The notes under the pieces: model-generated
The model's database searches: none
Seen by the model: only the letters and a program-made list of their open reading frames with translations
Told to the model about the DNA's origin: nothing
In this document: positions 61,791-64,000 of the stretch, one piece after another
Layout of the letters: each line of letters begins with the position of its first letter
Numbering within the stretch: the stretch's first letter is position 1
Translations under genes and position numbers: made by a program
DNA from: an uncultured Clostridia bacterium
GTDB taxonomy: Bacteria > Bacillota > Clostridia > TANB77 > UBA1234
Direction of reading: 5' to 3'
DNA length: 64,000 bases
NCBI GenBank assembly: GCA_934149305.1
Contig: CAKPEF010000003.1
Location: 65,086-129,085 of the forward strand

Positions 61791-62252
61791 ATGAAAAAAT
61801 ATAATTTAATTTTTAAATTATCTTTTATAATCTATATAATCTTTATGATAGCTATGCCATATATTACAGGACAAATTTGGGCAGATTTAATTATGCTATT
61901 GTTCATAGCTTCATTAATTTATCAATTCACATATCTTATTGCTTTGAGAAAAAAGGATAATAAAAAATTTGGAGAAATTTTAATACTATTTATCATATTA
62001 GGTATTACAACATTAAGCGTACGTATCTTGATAGATTATGTGGATGCTTTTATTAGTGGATATACACCTAAAGATATTGTTGGAAATAGTTATGGACATA
62101 CATACTATGGTATGCAAGCAATATTGGAAAAGAAAAATGAATTAAAAAATATAATATATATTCCATATATAGTTGTTAATTTAATAATTTTAATTATTTA
62201 TAAATTGAAAGTACGAAAGGTAGGTAATAGGAAAAATTGTTTCAGAAAATAA
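61791..62252 (+). CDS. Membrane protein, unknown function
   Basis: 153 residues, four membrane helices (~10-30, 32-52, 60-82, 125-143), with a loop containing SYGHTYYGMQA. A GGGGTG ribosome site precedes ATG. Very AT-rich. Lies between two pseudogenes and may be part of accessory DNA. Confidence 0.5.
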   Translation: MKKYNLIFKLSFIIYIIFMIAMPYITGQIWADLIMLLFIASLIYQFTYLIALRKKDNKKFGEILILFIILGITTLSVRILIDYVDAFISGYTPKDIVGNSYGHTYYGMQAILEKKNELKNIIYIPYIVVNLIILIIYKLKVRKVGNRKNCFRK

Positions 62253-62601
62253 ACGATATGGAAATAATTTTACGAAGCAAGTGTCAACAGAACTTAAATT
62301 AACTTTTCCTAATATGAAAGGTTTTTCTGAAAGAAATATAAGATCAATGAGATTATTCTATGAAGAATATGCTGATGATGAAAAATGGCAACAGCTTGTT
62401 GTCAAATTACCATAGGGACATAATTTATTACTAATTGAAAAAATTAAAGATAAGAATATTAGACAAATATATGCCGAAAATACTATTAAAAATGGCTGGA
62501 GTAGAAATGTACTGGCTATTCAAATTGAAACAGAATTTCATAAAAAAGAAAAATGTATTTATATTGATAAGAATAAAAATGTTAAAATTGATATTAAATA
62601 A
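62227..62601 (+). pseudogene. DUF1016 (YhcG-like) nuclease fragment with nonsense codon
   Basis: The frame reads IGKIVSENKRYGNNF, FSERNIRSMRLFYEEYAD, LLLIEKIKDKNIRQIYAENT and NGWSRNVLAIQIET, the N-terminal YhcG/DUF1016 domain. TAG at 62413-62415 stands where family members have Trp (LPWGHN). There is no start, and the C-terminal nuclease domain is absent. Decayed accessory gene. Confidence 0.72.
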
Positions 62602-62628
62602 AAAATTTAAAAGAAAGGAGAATAATAA

Positions 62629-63651
62629 ATGGACAATAAAAACTTACAAATAACTAATCATGACTTTTTAATATATAGAGATTCAAACAATGATATTAAG
62701 GTTAGTGTAATGTTAATAAATAATGACATATGGCTTACTCAAAATTTAATTGCAGAATTGTTTGGTGTGGGAAGAAGTACAATAACAGAACATATTAATA
62801 ATATATTAAATAGTGGTGAACTTGATGAAAATAACACCGTCGGAAAAACCGACGTTGATAATTCTAAAAAACCTGTAAAGATATATAACCTTGATATGAT
62901 TATTGCAGTTGGATATAGAGTAAATTCAAAAAAAGCAACCAACTTTAGAATTTGGGCTACTAAAATATTAAAAGAATATATGATAAAAGGTGTAGTTATG
63001 GATGATGAAAGATTAAAAAATCCTAATTACATATTTGGCGAGGATTATTTTGAAGAAACACTTGAAAGAATTAGAAACATTCGTTCAAGCGAGAGAAGAT
63101 TTTATCAAAAAATAACCGATATATATTCTTCTTGTAGTGTTGATTATGATAAAGATTCAGAAATAACAAAAGAATTTTTTAAAACAGTTCAAAATAAATT
63201 ACATTATGCAATAACTGGTAATACTGCAGCTGAAATAATATATAACAGAGTTGATTCGGAAAAAGAAAATATGGGATTAACCAATTGGAAAAATTCTCCT
63301 GATGGACCAATCTATAAATATGATGTGGACATTGCAAAAAACTATTTAAATGAAAAGGAATTAAAAGATTTGAATAGAATAGTAACAATGTATTTAGACT
63401 ATGCAGAATTACAAGCAGAAAATCATAATGCAATGACTATGAAAGATTGGGTAGAAAAATTGAATGCATTTTTGCAATTTAATGGTAAAGAAATATTACA
63501 CAATGCGGGGAAAATATCGGCTAGTGTTGCACAAGAATTAGCTTATAAAGAGTATGACAAATTTAAAGTTAAACAAGATAAATTATATAAATCAGACTTT
63601 GATAATTTTTTAAATGAAGCAAAAGTGATAGAAAATGGAACTGATAAATAA
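62629..63651 (+). CDS. RhuM-family virulence-associated DNA-binding-like protein
   Basis: 340 residues with AAAGGAGAATAATAA before ATG. N-terminal HTH-like part with IWLTQNLIAELFGVGRSTIT, KPVKIYNLDMIIAVGYRVNS and FRIWATKILKEYMIKGV is the RhuM/Bro-like core. The C-terminal part is duplicated in the pseudogene at 61417. Typical of islands and phage-derived DNA; role unclear. Confidence 0.88.
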   Translation: MDNKNLQITNHDFLIYRDSNNDIKVSVMLINNDIWLTQNLIAELFGVGRSTITEHINNILNSGELDENNTVGKTDVDNSKKPVKIYNLDMIIAVGYRVNSKKATNFRIWATKILKEYMIKGVVMDDERLKNPNYIFGEDYFEETLERIRNIRSSERRFYQKITDIYSSCSVDYDKDSEITKEFFKTVQNKLHYAITGNTAAEIIYNRVDSEKENMGLTNWKNSPDGPIYKYDVDIAKNYLNEKELKDLNRIVTMYLDYAELQAENHNAMTMKDWVEKLNAFLQFNGKEILHNAGKISASVAQELAYKEYDKFKVKQDKLYKSDFDNFLNEAKVIENGTDK

Positions 63652-63776
63652 TGGATATGCACCAAAAAAGAGAAATGAGAAAGAATAAAAAAATTAACGA
63701 AGATCCAAAAAGTTTTCCATCAGTCGGAATCAACTGGTATAGTACGAATTATCTAAACACTAGCCGAAACTATTGA
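63651..63776 (+). pseudogene. Short frame resembling a truncated RbgA/YlqF GTPase N-terminus
   Basis: The 41-codon frame ends KINEDPKSFPSVGINWYSTN followed by a short unrelated tail and TGA. KxINxD...GINWYPGHM is the usual start of ribosome-biogenesis GTPase A, so the frame may be its N-terminus cut after INWY by a junction of accessory DNA. The evidence is one motif only. Confidence 0.3.
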
Positions 63777-63835
63777 AAAATCAACATTCTTTCAAAATTT
63801 TATCTTTCGTAATTTGATAAACTGGAGGTGAATAT

Positions 63836-64000
63836 ATGTCAAATAAAATAATAGAAGTTCAAAATATTAAGGTAAATATTACAAACATAGATGATAATGA
63901 TTATATTTGTATTTCTGATTTTTGTAAATACAAAGAGGGAAAATCGAAAGCTGATGACATTATAAGAAACTGGTTAAGAAATAGAATTACTTTGGAATTT
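63836..64000 (+). CDS. KilA-N domain protein, 5' part (continues beyond the window)
   Basis: ATG at 63836 with TGGAGGTGA upstream. The visible 55 residues (NDYICISDFCKYKEGKSKAD, then DIIRNWLRNRITLEF) are a KilA-N start, a DNA-binding domain of phages and islands. Next to RhuM and DUF1016 genes it marks an accessory region. Confidence 0.75.
   Translation, partial: MSNKIIEVQNIKVNITNIDDNDYICISDFCKYKEGKSKADDIIRNWLRNRITLEF

Noticed and set aside
62435..62653. 72-codon plus-strand frame before RhuM
   Set aside because: It lies in another frame over the DUF1016 remnant and runs into the RhuM start; Lys-rich low complexity, no family.

Overview
The window is AT-rich chromosomal DNA of a low-GC Firmicute, most like an uncultured anaerobic Clostridia-type bacterium. 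The basis is the gene order rpsF-ssb-rpsR, ctsR-mcsA-mcsB-clpC and ylxM-ffh-rpsP-khpA-rimM-trmD-rplS, the strong GGAGG ribosome binding sites, AGA as the dominant Arg codon, SLH-domain surface proteins and MurT/GatD. Species cannot be named from the sequence alone.

Layout. 1-4.2 kb: 3' end of an FAD oxidoreductase with an SLH-like tail, a structured leader with an acetyltransferase, a short alanyl-tRNA synthetase, a HIT protein, tRNA-Ile2 and tRNA-Tyr. 4.4-7.3 kb: small accessory genes and a patatin. 7.3-12.5 kb: S1 protein, a winged-helix protein resembling replication-relaxation proteins, galE and a lone type IV coupling ATPase. 12.6-22.1 kb: pth, RNase G, rpsF-ssb-rpsR, a prepilin-like protein, a MutS2-like ATPase, tmRNA, a 3D-domain protein, corA. 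22.3-27.9 kb: lexA and the CtsR heat-shock operon behind a clear CtsR operator. 28-34 kb: SLH repeat protein, O-antigen ligase/polymerase and a DUF2628 protein. 34.5-41.6 kb: an apparent biosynthetic operon (adenylating ligase, two acyltransferase-like proteins, two B12-type radical SAM enzymes, a DUF4430 protein and a small membrane protein). 41.7-45.5 kb: SRP and ribosome-maturation operon. 45.7-58.9 kb: phosphoesterase, PstS-like protein, murT-gatD, a sigma factor, a Ca2+-type ATPase, tRNA-Leu, a MYG1-family protein and a wall hydrolase. 59-64 kb: a decaying accessory tail with RhuM/KilA-N/DUF1016 genes and pseudogenes.

Main discovery. Seven otherwise intact genes (patatin, pth, O-antigen ligase, radical SAM, murT, gatD and a cell-wall hydrolase on the minus strand) are each split by exactly one +1 frameshift. 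In all seven the break is an in-frame CGG codon; dropping its C restores the family sequence and turns the codon into GGN (Gly) at a place where Gly is expected. By eye I found no other in-frame CGG in the typical AT-rich genes of the window. This suggests that CGG is a hungry or unassigned codon in this lineage at which ribosomes shift +1, so that C insertions before Gly codons are tolerated. CGG does stand in frame as Arg in five genes, mostly ones with less AT-biased codon use (including a conserved Arg of the sigma factor); this limits or conditions the model.

Second discovery. About seventeen copies of a short same-orientation repeat ending in GTGCTCCATAAAA lie in intergenic regions upstream of co-oriented genes, many of them for envelope proteins. 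Several copies form hairpins with compensatory changes in the stem, as expected of a conserved RNA leader element.
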